Positions 1-8,969 of a stretch of 64,000 bases of DNA are shown piece after piece. The notes under the pieces were generated by a model. That model was given only the letters and a program-made list of their open reading frames with translations. It ran no database searches and was not told the origin of the DNA. Each line of letters opens with the position of its first letter. The stretch's first letter is position 1. The stretch spans positions 129,190 through 193,189 of the forward strand of contig JANPPC010000013.1 in the NCBI GenBank assembly GCA_031428275.1. Direction: 5' to 3'. Origin of the DNA: Pseudobdellovibrio sp031428275. Lineage in GTDB: Bacteria; Bdellovibrionota; Bdellovibrionia; Bdellovibrionales; Bdellovibrionaceae. Position numbers and translations under genes: made by a program.

Positions 1-2
1 AC

Positions 3-2312
3 ATTATTGGTTATGGTCCACAAACTGAAGATCCCGTAACGGGCGAAATTATTTCAGCTAGAACAGTGATGTTTTTGGGTACCATTAAAAAGTTTATCAA
101 TACGACTTACGATGAAATCATCGCGGAGAAAAAAGAAGCTTTGTTAGCGAAAAAATCAGTTAAATTAAGCTTGTCTGCAAACTTAGCTAATGTGGTCGCT
201 TTCAAAAAACAATCCGGTATGACGGGGGGAATTTCTGAATTGAGCGCTCGAGTTGCTTCAGGCAAGCCGGCCGTTTCGAAGTCAGCGGCTGTTTCTCCAG
301 GTTCACAGATTGGCGACGCAAACAACAATTTCTTAAAAGCTAAAACTTCTTTGCAGAAGTATGCGATGAACAAAAATCCTGAAGCAAAGGGTTTAGATCT
401 TAAGTCTCAGCTGAAATATCAATTACGTGCTAAGAACTGTGCTTTTGAACCAAATGCCGACAGTTTCGGTGGCGGAATCAGCGACACACTGAAATCTAAG
501 TTTTCTGATGATGCGAAACCTTGGATTGAATTAAGCGACTCTGAAAAAGATAAGGTTATCGCTATCATTTTACCAGAAATTTGGGTTCCAACTTTGATTC
601 ATGAAATGGGACACAATTTAGGTTTACGTCACAACTTCAAGGCCTCTGAAGATAAAGATAACTTTTACTCAGACCAAGAATTACAAGCTAACGGTATTGA
701 CCACTCTGTTCCATTTAGTTCAGTGATGGATTATGGAAATGACTTAAAAACTCTTTCTTTGTTAGGTAAATACGATATCGCTGCTTTGCGCTTCGGTTAC
801 CTACGTCAGATTGACGTTGAAGATGTTGAAGATAATTTAGAGACGGGTGAGCGAAAGATACTTGCGAAACGTACGATTGTTTTAGAAGATACTGCAGATA
901 AGTTGCTCAATAGCGTTTCTAAAGCTCCCAAGGGCGATAAAGTTCGAAAGTCTATTGCGCTTAAAGCTTACGGATACTGCACAGACGAACATTTAGGTAT
1001 TAATCCTGGTTGTAAGCAATTCGATTTGGGTACGACCCTGGTTGAAATCACTAACAACATGATCAACGATTATGAGAAAAACTACTCAAGACGTAACTTC
1101 CGTAATGGTCGATCAAGCATGAGCTTAATGGATGACTTATCATACAAAAGTCGTATCACAAGCACTTTCCGTGACCTACGTATTATGATGGAATCTGCGG
1201 AAAGATATAGAAAAATTCTTAGTCCAGATGACGAGCGTTGGGAAACTATCGCGTGGTTAAAAGATTTGAAGCAAGCCTCTTTAACTGCGGGTGCTTTTTT
1301 AACTAAAGTTATTTTAGTTCCGGATCTGACTTGCGCAGTAGCTGCTGAAGCAAAACCGAATGAAATAGTTGCTTTAGTTAATGCCAATCAAAGAAATAAA
1401 AATGCTTTAAGCTGCGATGATGATTTAGGATTACCTGAGGGTTATATTGTTGTCGGCCACACTGGTAAGTTCTTAAATTCGAAGAAGGATCCAGCAAGTA
1501 TAAATAAATACGCTGACCAAATCGATATTCGTGGTATTTGGGCAGACAAAGTAGCCGCAACTAATATGTTACTAAGTCGTCGTATTGGCAGCTACGCTTT
1601 CGATCAAGAAGGCTTAGATAACTTTCTTAACGTTCCCGAATTACGTGACGGAATTTCGAATGCGCTTAATGCTGTAATGCTGAATAACGTAGTTGATACT
1701 TTACCCTTCACTTTAAATGACGGATCTGTAGCTAATTTAGAAGTTAACTACGATTTATCCGACACACAGTTAATAGATCGACCGTTGTACTACGATGCTG
1801 CGGCAGGGGTTTCAAAAGAAAGTTTCGCTAGAATTATTAACGCTTTCGGTTTGAACTCAAATGGACCAACTATGCTACAAGAAATCATCGCAGATAAAAT
1901 GACGTCGTTTGCAGTTGATAGCACTGGTCAGAATCAACAAGATAAAATGTACTTAGCTAATTATAGCGTAAAACGTTTAGATCCGACTCTTAAAATTGAT
2001 TTAGCAGCGGATGTTACGGAACTGACAATTGCAGAAGACAATGTAAGATACGTCGCTACTAAAACGAATATTTTAGCAATGCAATCTATCGCAGGATTTT
2101 CAATTGCTGAGGTTATCGAAGCGATTCCGAAAGAAAAACTGGATCAGATTTTGATAGCCAAAGACAAAAAAGAGCCGATGCCAGAAACCGCGACGGCTGA
2201 AGAGAAAGCGGTTTGGGAATTACCCGATTCAGTGTTATCTGCAGTTGCTTCAGGAGTTGTTAAATCGACTGACTTCTATTCTCGTCTATTAAGTATTCTT
2301 CCAAACAACTAG
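3..2312 (+). CDS. Secreted zinc metalloprotease, metzincin type (5' end outside the window)
   Basis: The reading frame is open to the left edge, so the true start lies upstream; the GTG at 66 is only the first internal candidate. The zinc-binding motif HEMGHNLGLRH is encoded at about 600-632, and a Met-turn (SSVMDY) follows near 717-734. Together these give the HExxHxxGxxH metzincin signature. The long region after the active site resembles the DUF5117/DUF4953-type zinc-dependent metalloproteases common in Bdellovibrio. It is probably exported and acts on protein substrates outside the cytoplasm, but the signal peptide would lie outside the window. A terminator hairpin follows the stop. Family assignment is confident; substrate and exact subfamily are not known. 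Confidence 0.85.
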   Translation: MIGYGPQTEDPVTGEIISARTVMFLGTIKKFINTTYDEIIAEKKEALLAKKSVKLSLSANLANVVAFKKQSGMTGGISELSARVASGKPAVSKSAAVSPGSQIGDANNNFLKAKTSLQKYAMNKNPEAKGLDLKSQLKYQLRAKNCAFEPNADSFGGGISDTLKSKFSDDAKPWIELSDSEKDKVIAIILPEIWVPTLIHEMGHNLGLRHNFKASEDKDNFYSDQELQANGIDHSVPFSSVMDYGNDLKTLSLLGKYDIAALRFGYLRQIDVEDVEDNLETGERKILAKRTIVLEDTADKLLNSVSKAPKGDKVRKSIALKAYGYCTDEHLGINPGCKQFDLGTTLVEITNNMINDYEKNYSRRNFRNGRSSMSLMDDLSYKSRITSTFRDLRIMMESAERYRKILSPDDERWETIAWLKDLKQASLTAGAFLTKVILVPDLTCAVAAEAKPNEIVALVNANQRNKNALSCDDDLGLPEGYIVVGHTGKFLNSKKDPASINKYADQIDIRGIWADKVAATNMLLSRRIGSYAFDQEGLDNFLNVPELRDGISNALNAVMLNNVVDTLPFTLNDGSVANLEVNYDLSDTQLIDRPLYYDAAAGVSKESFARIINAFGLNSNGPTMLQEIIADKMTSFAVDSTGQNQQDKMYLANYSVKRLDPTLKIDLAADVTELTIAEDNVRYVATKTNILAMQSIAGFSIAEVIEAIPKEKLDQILIAKDKKEPMPETATAEEKAVWELPDSVLSAVASGVVKSTDFYSRLLSILPNN

Positions 2313-2322
2313 TTACTACATT

Positions 2323-3081
2323 CTATTTCAGAATGATCAAGCCGTAAGGATTCAAACTTACGGCTTTTTCTTTTTCGTCTGCGGTAATCGGCCCGACGAT
2401 AATTCTTTTGCGACGGCGGGTAAATTCTTTCAGTAATTCTTCCGTGTAAAAGGGCTGCTTACGAATTTCTAATGGATGAATAATCACATCGGCGCGAATG
2501 TTGACGGCTTCAGGTAGATACATTGAATTCATCGCTAAAATCTTCAATATTTCAGGCGTAGTCGTGCCGTATACCAGTGCGGGCTGTTGTTCTTTCAAGG
2601 CTTTGATAAGTGCTTCATACGGGCTTGTGACGATGAAGTTTTCACCTTTGCCCATACCCATTTCTTCGACGGCGAAATAAAAGATACCATGCCCGGCTTG
2701 AGCATTTTCGGTCAGGTTAAAAATGATTTTACGATTCTTTAATTTATCTTTGTAGTCATTCAGCAAAAGAACATCGTCTTTAACGGCATCGTAATTTTGA
2801 TTGCGCAAAGTTTTTTCGTTCAGCGCCCAAGCGCGCGTAGGAATCACGACCTTTTGATCTAAAGTTGACGCCAGATCCAAATAAATATTTTCGGTACCAT
2901 CAAGCGTGGCTTTAAGATTTTCGAAAGAAGGCTTTATGAAAATAATCGGAGTCTGCTGATTGGTAAAAAGTGGATGGGCATAATCAGGGTAGCTTTGTGA
3001 TTGCCCCCAAAGTTTAACAATCCAAAAACAAACAAGACTTAGAAGTAAGGTGAAAACAGTAACGATCAAAATTCTTTTCAT
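2323..3081 (-). CDS. Membrane-anchored protein, degenerate GDPD-like TIM barrel
   Basis: The ATG at 3081 starts a protein of 252 residues with one N-terminal hydrophobic segment (about residues 3-22), so it is anchored or exported. Alternating strand and helix segments, and an ending of the type NPYGLIILK, resemble the last strand of glycerophosphodiester phosphodiesterases (usually GIITDRPDLL). I cannot find the catalytic HRG and ENT motifs of active enzymes, so it may be a non-catalytic member. It follows the transglycosylase-like gene by 22 bp on the same strand and is probably co-transcribed. Function unknown; the fold is inferred only from the pattern. Confidence 0.5.
   Translation of the reverse strand: MKRILIVTVFTLLLSLVCFWIVKLWGQSQSYPDYAHPLFTNQQTPIIFIKPSFENLKATLDGTENIYLDLASTLDQKVVIPTRAWALNEKTLRNQNYDAVKDDVLLLNDYKDKLKNRKIIFNLTENAQAGHGIFYFAVEEMGMGKGENFIVTSPYEALIKALKEQQPALVYGTTTPEILKILAMNSMYLPEAVNIRADVIIHPLEIRKQPFYTEELLKEFTRRRKRIIVGPITADEKEKAVSLNPYGLIILK
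2339..2376 (+). terminator. Rho-independent terminator of the metalloprotease gene
   Basis: A 10-bp perfect stem (AAGCCGTAAG with CTTACGGCTT, 8-nt loop) is followed by a T-rich tail. It lies inside the 3' coding end of the convergent gene at 2323-3081, so the terminator doubles as codons on the other strand. Confidence 0.75.
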
Positions 3082-3103
3082 GGTTGATCTATAGCAATTT
3101 AAA

Positions 3104-4300
3104 TTAGAAGCGGCTACATTGATCGCCCAATTGCCGCTGCACGTAGTCTTGGCTGGCCACCATGTCGGCCACGTAAGTGGCTTTGTGAATGACTGCATAC
3201 TCAGCAAAACTAAGCTTATTCAGCTTACCTTTTTTGATCGAACGAACTAAAATTTCTCGCTTTTCAGGTTCGGCGCGAAGAATTTTTTTAACGCGAGCTA
3301 AGTTTTGATTTAAATCTAGATCTTGCTCAGAAATACTTTGATTCATACTTTTCTTGTAGCCGATATAACCAACGAGTAATCGCTTAATACCGGTCATTCC
3401 ACGATTGTATGCCAGGTAGACCAGTTGCCTTTTAATTCGTTCGGTTAAAGCGGGCTTCAAACTTTCTAAAGCTGAAAGTTCGCGCTCGACATCGCTTTTA
3501 AGCTCGATCTGGTCAAGCATCGTGTGAATGTAATTGAAAAACATCGACCGGTAAGGGTTTTGCGGTACCGAAATCATGGCGCAGCGTCGTTCAACGCTGA
3601 ATGAGGTGATATCAAATGCACCCATGGTGCTAGAAATTCTTGAACAAGAAGGCCTAGAACTATTTAGTAGAACTTCGCGCGTTCGTGAAATTCGATTCTT
3701 AGAAATAACTTTTTTAATTCCGTTTGCGGTAAACTGCGCAATGCCAGAATCCATGCCGGTTTTATTAAATGCGTTGATGTGAAATCCGCTTTCGATCATA
3801 AACTGAAGATAAAATTCTTTCGGATCTAGATTAAAACAATCCATCACATCATGAAATGCGTTGTACACTAGATGGGTGTAATTTTCGGTCATACACGGAC
3901 GATAGGCAGTTAGCTTTGGCCTTGCTTCTTCATTATCACACTGGGCAAAATGCCCATTGAAATTCTTCTGAGCGAACTGAATGCATTTTAACGGAATTGA
4001 AGCCGTCCAGTCAGCATTGTGTGGCTGCAAATAGTCTTGAGGCATTTGCGAAATACGCTCTTCAAGGTAAAAACGTTTTTCTGATTTACATTGTTCGAAT
4101 GCGTATCTGTTTTTACTGTTATCAACAAAGGGCGGTTCTTCTGAAGAAATCGTGCGCTCGATCACTTTATTCGTATGCACACACTGTATCAAACAAAGCG
4201 AAGTTATTGCGATTAAAAAACCTAAGGTTTTAACCTTGCTAGCCGAGCCAATTCGATTTACGATTTTTAGTATGAAAACTACGAAAATTTCTTTATTCAT
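3104..4300 (-). CDS. Lytic-transglycosylase-like lipoprotein
   Basis: A long N-terminus (about 40 residues) ends in a lipobox-like segment (CLIQC), suggesting a lipoprotein. The central part reads FMIESGFHINAFNKTGMDSG followed by IAQFT, the layout of an SLT lysozyme-like core with a candidate catalytic Glu in MIESGF. A later AYNRG segment also fits SLT-type enzymes. Such enzymes cleave peptidoglycan glycan strands in the periplasm. The 398-residue length is larger than a bare SLT domain. The chosen ATG overlaps the start of the divergent tolQ by 29 bp; no other ATG, GTG or TTG occurs before the hydrophobic segment. The exact subfamily is uncertain. Confidence 0.65.
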   Translation of the reverse strand: MNKEIFVVFILKIVNRIGSASKVKTLGFLIAITSLCLIQCVHTNKVIERTISSEEPPFVDNSKNRYAFEQCKSEKRFYLEERISQMPQDYLQPHNADWTASIPLKCIQFAQKNFNGHFAQCDNEEARPKLTAYRPCMTENYTHLVYNAFHDVMDCFNLDPKEFYLQFMIESGFHINAFNKTGMDSGIAQFTANGIKKVISKNRISRTREVLLNSSRPSCSRISSTMGAFDITSFSVERRCAMISVPQNPYRSMFFNYIHTMLDQIELKSDVERELSALESLKPALTERIKRQLVYLAYNRGMTGIKRLLVGYIGYKKSMNQSISEQDLDLNQNLARVKKILRAEPEKREILVRSIKKGKLNKLSFAEYAVIHKATYVADMVASQDYVQRQLGDQCSRF

Positions 4301-5060
4301 TCTGGGTACTATCTTATCACAGGTTTCGCTAGCTGCACCTACCCCGACCTCGCCGAACGTCGGTCTTCAGCTGGGCGGTATTGATTCTATTCTTCAAGCC
4401 AGTTTTATAGTTCAATTAGTTATTCTTATTTTGATTAGTTTGTCGATTATGTGCTGGGGAATTGCCTGGTCTAAATATAAACAATTTAAAAAGTTAAAAG
4501 AAGCAAATGACATCTTCGACCAGCAGTTTTGGAAGATGAGCTCGCTTGATGATTTGTTCGAAAAAATTTCGGCATACCAAAATAGTTCGCACGCAAGAGT
4601 TTTCAAGGCAGCTTACGTTGAGATGAAAAAAATTGCTGAGTCTCCGCTTTTAAATAAGTCCGGCAAAGAAGACACCGATTCACCGCAACTTTCTGGTATT
4701 GATAATTTAGAACGCTCAATGCGTAAAGCCATTGAAACTGAGTTAGGCGATTTAGAATCTAGATTAACAATCTTAGCTTCAACTGGTTCGACAGGCCCGT
4801 TCATCGGTTTATTCGGCACGGTTTGGGGTATCATGAATTCGTTTCACGAAATTGGTCGTACGGGTTCGGCTAGCTTAGCCGCGGTTGCTCCGGGTATTTC
4901 TGAGGCCCTCATTACTACCGCTGTGGGCTTGGCGGCGGCTATACCGGCCGTTATTATTTATAACAACTACGTTGCAACTATTCGTAAAGAAGAAATGGCT
5001 TTAAATAATTTTAGCGCCGATTTTTTAAACATTGTTAAGCGAAATTTTTTTAAAGGTTAA
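4272..5060 (+). CDS. tolQ: TolQ/ExbB-family proton channel subunit
   Basis: Inner-membrane subunit of the Tol motor, which with TolR uses the proton gradient to drive TolA and constrict the envelope at division. The 262-residue protein has a first membrane helix near residues 40-62 and the conserved MotA/TolQ/ExbB region near residues 165-235, including GSTGPFIGLFGTVWGIM and a final helix rich in Ala and Gly. Unusually for TolQ, the N-terminus looks like a cleavable signal peptide (hydrophobic stretch ending VSLAAP). The ATG at 4272 was chosen because upstream codons would run deep into the divergent gene. tolR follows after 5 bp. Gene order tolQ-R-A-B favours Tol over Exb. Confidence 0.9.
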   Translation: MKTTKISLFILGTILSQVSLAAPTPTSPNVGLQLGGIDSILQASFIVQLVILILISLSIMCWGIAWSKYKQFKKLKEANDIFDQQFWKMSSLDDLFEKISAYQNSSHARVFKAAYVEMKKIAESPLLNKSGKEDTDSPQLSGIDNLERSMRKAIETELGDLESRLTILASTGSTGPFIGLFGTVWGIMNSFHEIGRTGSASLAAVAPGISEALITTAVGLAAAIPAVIIYNNYVATIRKEEMALNNFSADFLNIVKRNFFKG

Positions 5061-5065
5061 TTAGT

Positions 5066-5482
5066 ATGGGCATGAGTACCTCTTCAAAATCTTCTTCAAG
5101 AATGGTGATGAGCGAAATCAACGTTACGCCATTCGTAGACGTCATGCTGGTATTATTAGTTATCTTCATGGTGACTGCACCGATGATGCAACAAGGGATC
5201 GATGTTAACTTACCTAAAACGGCCTCAAGCGGCGTTGCGCTAAACGAAGATCCCTTCGTTTTAACAATTGATTCAGCCGGGCGATTAAAAGCCGCTGACA
5301 TTCAAATTAGCATCGCCGATACGCGCGAAAAAATTAAAGCTATTTTTGAAACGCGCAAAAACAAACAAATCTATATTCAAGCTGATCGTAAAGTTGACTA
5401 CGGCATTGTGGCTGAAGTCATGGGCGAGATCCGAGCCGCCGGCATTTTGAATATTAGTTTAATTACGGTTCCTAAGGAGTAA
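5066..5482 (+). CDS. tolR: TolR/ExbD-family energy-transducing protein
   Basis: 138 residues with a short cytoplasmic tail, one membrane helix (about residues 20-42) and a periplasmic domain. The proton-relay aspartate is visible as D25 in NVTPFVDVML. It would assemble with TolQ and couple proton flow to TolA. The neighbours tolQ upstream and the TTG-starting tolA 2 bp downstream indicate one transcript. The length is normal for the family. Confidence 0.92.
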   Translation: MGMSTSSKSSSRMVMSEINVTPFVDVMLVLLVIFMVTAPMMQQGIDVNLPKTASSGVALNEDPFVLTIDSAGRLKAADIQISIADTREKIKAIFETRKNKQIYIQADRKVDYGIVAEVMGEIRAAGILNISLITVPKE

Positions 5483-5484
5483 TA

Positions 5485-6279
5485 TTGGGCGCTCGTGAGT
5501 TGAATAAATCTCATGACGATGACTTCAAACTCGGATTTGGAATATCTGCAGCGATTCACGTTATTGTTATTCTATTTTTTGTTATGAAGGTTGCCTTCTA
5601 TGATGAGCCCGTTCTGGATTTAACTCAGGCTATTCGCGTCGATATGGTTGGTTTACCAGAAAAAATGGATTCAAATCGCCTACCACCAAAGGTTGAAGAA
5701 ATCTTGAAAGAAAAGCTTCCGACCAAAGAAGAGCCCAAGGTCGAAGAAAAAAAAGCTGAGCCCGTTAAAACGGCCGTTACAGAGCCGGCTAAGCCAGCAC
5801 CCGTAAAAGCAGATAACGAAGCAATCGATCTTAAGAAATCTAAGCAAAAACAAAAAGCCGCGTTAGATAAACTAAAGAAAGCTGATGCACTTGAACAAAT
5901 TAGACAAGACATTCGCAACGAGGCGCAAAAAGCTAATGCAAGACCCGTTAAGGGTCGCGCGATTGCGCCCGGAACAGCTTTGACCGGTTTAGATAAACTT
6001 GATGCGAATGCTTACCTACAAGGGCTTGACCAACACGTGAAGCAAAATTGGTCTTTACCCCAGTGGTTAATGAACAAGCCTTTAAAAACGCAAGTGCACG
6101 TTAAGTTCGATGCAACGGGCAGAATTTTATCGCGTGTTGTTTTACGGGGTAGTGGCGAACCCGCTTACGACGAGCAATGTTTAGCGGCGATTGATCGCTC
6201 TTCGCCATTTCCGGTTGTACCTGAAAAGTTTTCTGAAAAATTTAAAATTGATGGCGTTGTGATTGGCTTTCCAGAATAG
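5485..6279 (+). CDS. tolA: TolA-like protein with TonB C-terminal domain
   Basis: 264 residues: one N-terminal membrane helix (about residues 20-37), a long Lys/Glu/Ala-rich periplasmic helix or linker (about 65-160), and a C-terminal TonB/TolA domain with strands such as QVHVKFDATGRILSRVVL. It is expected to bridge the inner-membrane TolQR motor to TolB and the outer membrane. The start is TTG at 5485, supported by an AAGGAG ribosome site 5 bases upstream; a second TTG at 5500 is less well placed. TolA and TonB domains share a fold, so the name rests on its position between tolR and tolB. Confidence 0.87.
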   Translation: MGARELNKSHDDDFKLGFGISAAIHVIVILFFVMKVAFYDEPVLDLTQAIRVDMVGLPEKMDSNRLPPKVEEILKEKLPTKEEPKVEEKKAEPVKTAVTEPAKPAPVKADNEAIDLKKSKQKQKAALDKLKKADALEQIRQDIRNEAQKANARPVKGRAIAPGTALTGLDKLDANAYLQGLDQHVKQNWSLPQWLMNKPLKTQVHVKFDATGRILSRVVLRGSGEPAYDEQCLAAIDRSSPFPVVPEKFSEKFKIDGVVIGFPE

Positions 6280-6289
6280 AAGAGGTTTT

Positions 6290-7669
6290 ATGAAAAAGTT
6301 TTTATTTTTGTTCATTTATTTATGCATGCAGACAGTATTGGCTCAGCAGTCATACATTAAATTAGGCGACGCGAAATCTAGAAAAAGTAATTTAGCTTTT
6401 CCATTTTTTAATAACCTAGGCTCAAACAATACCGGAGCAGCAACATCGGCCGCGGCAGATATTCACGCGACCGCAAAAAGAAATTTAGAACTTTCAACTT
6501 ATTTTCAGATGGTCGCGAACGCCGCCTTGCTGGAAGACCCAGCTAAAACAGGTGTTAAACCACAGCCCGGACAGTCTGACGGATTTAAATTTGAACCTTT
6601 AAAACAAGTCGGAGTCGAATTTTTAATTCGGGCCAGCTACAGTATTGTGGGTAATGACTTAACGGTCGAAATGTTTTTATATCAGGTTTCGCAATCGAAA
6701 TTGATTGTCGGCAAAAGATATAAAGCCGCGCTTAATCAATCTAGACAAATCGGCAATACCTTAGCTAACGATGTGATCGAAGCACTAACGGGTGTTCGCG
6801 GCCCATTCATGTCAAAAATCGTAGCCACTTCAGATCGCGGATCAGGGCGCTCTAAAGAAGTTGTTACGATGAATTGGGACGGTACAGATATAGAGCAAAT
6901 CAGTAATCATAAGAACGTAACTCTTTCACCTAGTTGGTCTCCGGATGGTAAAAAAGTAGCGTACTCAGTATTTTCTAAATTTATTCAAAAAGATGGTAGC
7001 TCAACTTCGAACGTTTCAATTTACGTTGTAGATTTAGTTACTAACAAGCGCGTTCTGACATCTTACAGACCAGGGGTGAACTCGGGCGCTGTTTTTTCAC
7101 CAGATGGCAAATCTCTTTACCTTGGAATGTCGATGGGTAGCGGTGCCGCCGATATTTATAAAATTAATTTAAACGGTGATATAATCACCCGTTTAACCAA
7201 AGGCCCCGCAGGTGCGATCAATGTTGAACCCTCTTTAAATCCTAGCGGAACTCAATTGGTATTTTCGTCTGAACGTGGCGGACGCCCCATGATTTACAGT
7301 ATGAATTCTGATGGCGGTAATGTGAAGCGGCTCACATTTCAAGGCGAATACAACTCTTCGCCTTCTTGGTCGGCTGACGGAAAGAAAATTGCTTTTGCCG
7401 GACAAGATTCGGGTCACTTTGATGTGTTCGTGATGAACGCTGACGGATCAAATATAGTACGCGTGACGTCGGCCAAAAAAGCAAATGGCAGCTTAGCCCA
7501 TAACGAAGATCCAAGCTTTTCACCTGATAGCAGGTACCTTGTTTACACAAGCAATCGCACAGGAAAGAATCAGATCTACATCTCGACAGTTGATGGTACT
7601 GAAGAGCGTCGCGTTACTAATGACTCTTATAATTATTATAAGCCTAAATGGTCGAAAAACTTAGAGTAA
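6290..7669 (+). CDS. tolB: Tol-Pal system periplasmic protein TolB
   Basis: 459 residues with a signal peptide (about 1-20, ending VLAQQ), an N-terminal TolB domain (about 25-170), and a C-terminal six-bladed propeller made of PD40 repeats; SPDGKKVAYS, SPDGKSLYLG, SADGKKIAFA and SPDSRYLVYT are four of the repeat strands. TolB is a periplasmic partner of TolA, Pal and outer-membrane proteins. The ATG at 6290 has an AGAGG ribosome site and follows tolA by 10 bp. Pal is normally the next gene but is absent from this window; two cyclophilin genes come next. Confidence 0.95.
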   Translation: MKKFLFLFIYLCMQTVLAQQSYIKLGDAKSRKSNLAFPFFNNLGSNNTGAATSAAADIHATAKRNLELSTYFQMVANAALLEDPAKTGVKPQPGQSDGFKFEPLKQVGVEFLIRASYSIVGNDLTVEMFLYQVSQSKLIVGKRYKAALNQSRQIGNTLANDVIEALTGVRGPFMSKIVATSDRGSGRSKEVVTMNWDGTDIEQISNHKNVTLSPSWSPDGKKVAYSVFSKFIQKDGSSTSNVSIYVVDLVTNKRVLTSYRPGVNSGAVFSPDGKSLYLGMSMGSGAADIYKINLNGDIITRLTKGPAGAINVEPSLNPSGTQLVFSSERGGRPMIYSMNSDGGNVKRLTFQGEYNSSPSWSADGKKIAFAGQDSGHFDVFVMNADGSNIVRVTSAKKANGSLAHNEDPSFSPDSRYLVYTSNRTGKNQIYISTVDGTEERRVTNDSYNYYKPKWSKNLE

Positions 7670-7693
7670 TCACTGCGCGTTGACCCCGAAATC

Positions 7694-7722
7694 TTGACCC
7701 CAAGGCGTTGTTTGCATAGAAA
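7694..7722 (+). promoter_or_regulatory. Candidate sigma-70 promoter for the exported cyclophilin
   Basis: TTGACC (7694-7699), a 17-bp spacer and TAGAAA (7717-7722). The predicted transcription start falls within a few bases of the ATG at 7731, and no ribosome site is visible, so the mRNA may be nearly leaderless. A second TTGACCCC lies 14 bp upstream. Confidence 0.45.
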
Positions 7723-7730
7723 TATTCTCT

Positions 7731-8372
7731 ATGAAAACAAACGCCCTAAAAAATTCTCGTGTTGTAATTTTATGCATCTACGCTTTCGCATTCGTATTAA
7801 TGACTTGGTCATTTAGCGCTCGCGCAGCCGAACCAACAAAAGCAAAGTCAGCCGTGGCTGTTAAAGCTGAAGTCAACCCAAGTGTTGTGATCGATACTTC
7901 AATGGGTAAAATCGTTGTGAAATTAAACAGCGAAAAAGCTCCGAACACGGTTGCAAACTTCATGAAATACGTCGAGAAAAAACATTACGACAATACAGTT
8001 TTTCACCGGGTCATTAAAGAGTTCATGATTCAAGGTGGCGGCTTCACTTCTGACTTAAATCAAAAACCAACGATGGATCCGGTCGCCATTGAATCAAACA
8101 ACGAACTTTTCAACAAACGCGGAACAATCGCGATGGCGCGCACCAACGATCCGAACTCAGCAACTTCGCAGTTCTATATCAATACGGTAAATAATTCGAT
8201 GCTTGATTACAGCTCTGCAAGTAACCCAGGCTACACAGTGTTTGGCGAAGTGACTTCGGGTTTAGACGTAGTTGATAAAATTCGTGCTGTTAAAACAACG
8301 ACTAAAAGCGGAATGGGCGATGTACCGGCTGATACCATAACAATTAAATCTATTCGCAAAGGAACAAAATAA
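7731..8372 (+). CDS. Periplasmic cyclophilin-type peptidyl-prolyl isomerase
   Basis: 213 residues with an N-terminal signal segment (about 10-33, ending ARAAEP) and a full cyclophilin domain from about residue 50. Signature elements include FHRVIKEFMIQGG, the region around NSATSQFYI, and YTVFGEV. It would catalyse cis-trans isomerisation of X-Pro bonds in periplasmic or outer-membrane proteins. The stop overlaps the start of the second cyclophilin by 1 base, so the two are translationally coupled. Its position after tolB is consistent with envelope protein folding, but that link is inference. Confidence 0.92.
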   Translation: MKTNALKNSRVVILCIYAFAFVLMTWSFSARAAEPTKAKSAVAVKAEVNPSVVIDTSMGKIVVKLNSEKAPNTVANFMKYVEKKHYDNTVFHRVIKEFMIQGGGFTSDLNQKPTMDPVAIESNNELFNKRGTIAMARTNDPNSATSQFYINTVNNSMLDYSSASNPGYTVFGEVTSGLDVVDKIRAVKTTTKSGMGDVPADTITIKSIRKGTK

Positions 8373-8878
8373 TGTTTGCTACATTCGAAACAACTCAAGG
8401 CAATTTCAAAATTAAATTATTCAACGATAAAGTTCCTAAAACTGTAGAAAACTTTGTTGGTTTAGCTGAAGGAACAAAAGAATTTACCGATCCTAAAACA
8501 GGCGAAAAAGTGAAACGCTCTTTTTATGATGGTTTAAATTTTCACCGCGTAATTAAAGACTTCATGGTTCAGGGTGGTTGCCCACTAGGAACTGGCACCG
8601 GCGACCCAGGGTACCGTTTCGCTGACGAAATCGTTGCTGGCCAAAATAGCCACGCAAAACCAGGAATGTTATCTATGGCGAACGCGGGCCCGAACACAAA
8701 TGGTAGTCAGTTTTTTATCACCGTTGTTCCAACTCCGTGGCTTGATAAGGGTCATACGATTTTTGGCGAAGTGGTTGAAGGTTATGACGTGGTAGATAAG
8801 ATTTCTAAAGTGAAAACTTACCCGGGTGATAAGCCGCAAGAACCGATCATTGTTAAACACGTTAAGATTCAGCACTAG
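8372..8878 (+). CDS. ppiB: Cytoplasmic cyclophilin-type peptidyl-prolyl isomerase
   Basis: 168 residues, no signal peptide, and a cyclophilin domain along the whole length. Motifs FHRVIKDFMVQGG, GPNTNGSQFFIT and HTIFGEV include the conserved Arg, Phe and Gln of the active site. It is a PpiB-like cytoplasmic isomerase. TAATG overlap with the upstream periplasmic paralogue implies coupled translation and a cytoplasm/periplasm pair from one mRNA. A strong terminator follows at 8909. Confidence 0.93.
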   Translation: MFATFETTQGNFKIKLFNDKVPKTVENFVGLAEGTKEFTDPKTGEKVKRSFYDGLNFHRVIKDFMVQGGCPLGTGTGDPGYRFADEIVAGQNSHAKPGMLSMANAGPNTNGSQFFITVVPTPWLDKGHTIFGEVVEGYDVVDKISKVKTYPGDKPQEPIIVKHVKIQH

Positions 8879-8908
8879 TTACTTCTTTTACACACTAAGT
8901 GACAAAAT

Positions 8909-8946
8909 AAGGGCGGCTCTCAAAAAGAGACGCCCTTCTCTTTTTT
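8909..8946 (+). terminator. Rho-independent terminator after the cyclophilin pair
   Basis: Two-tier hairpin: outer stem AAGGGCG/CGCCCTT (8909-8915 with 8931-8937) and inner stem TCTC/GAGA around a 5-A loop, followed by CTCTTTTTT. Confidence 0.88.
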
Positions 8947-8969
8947 AAGGCCTCTGAGGCAGCACTCTA

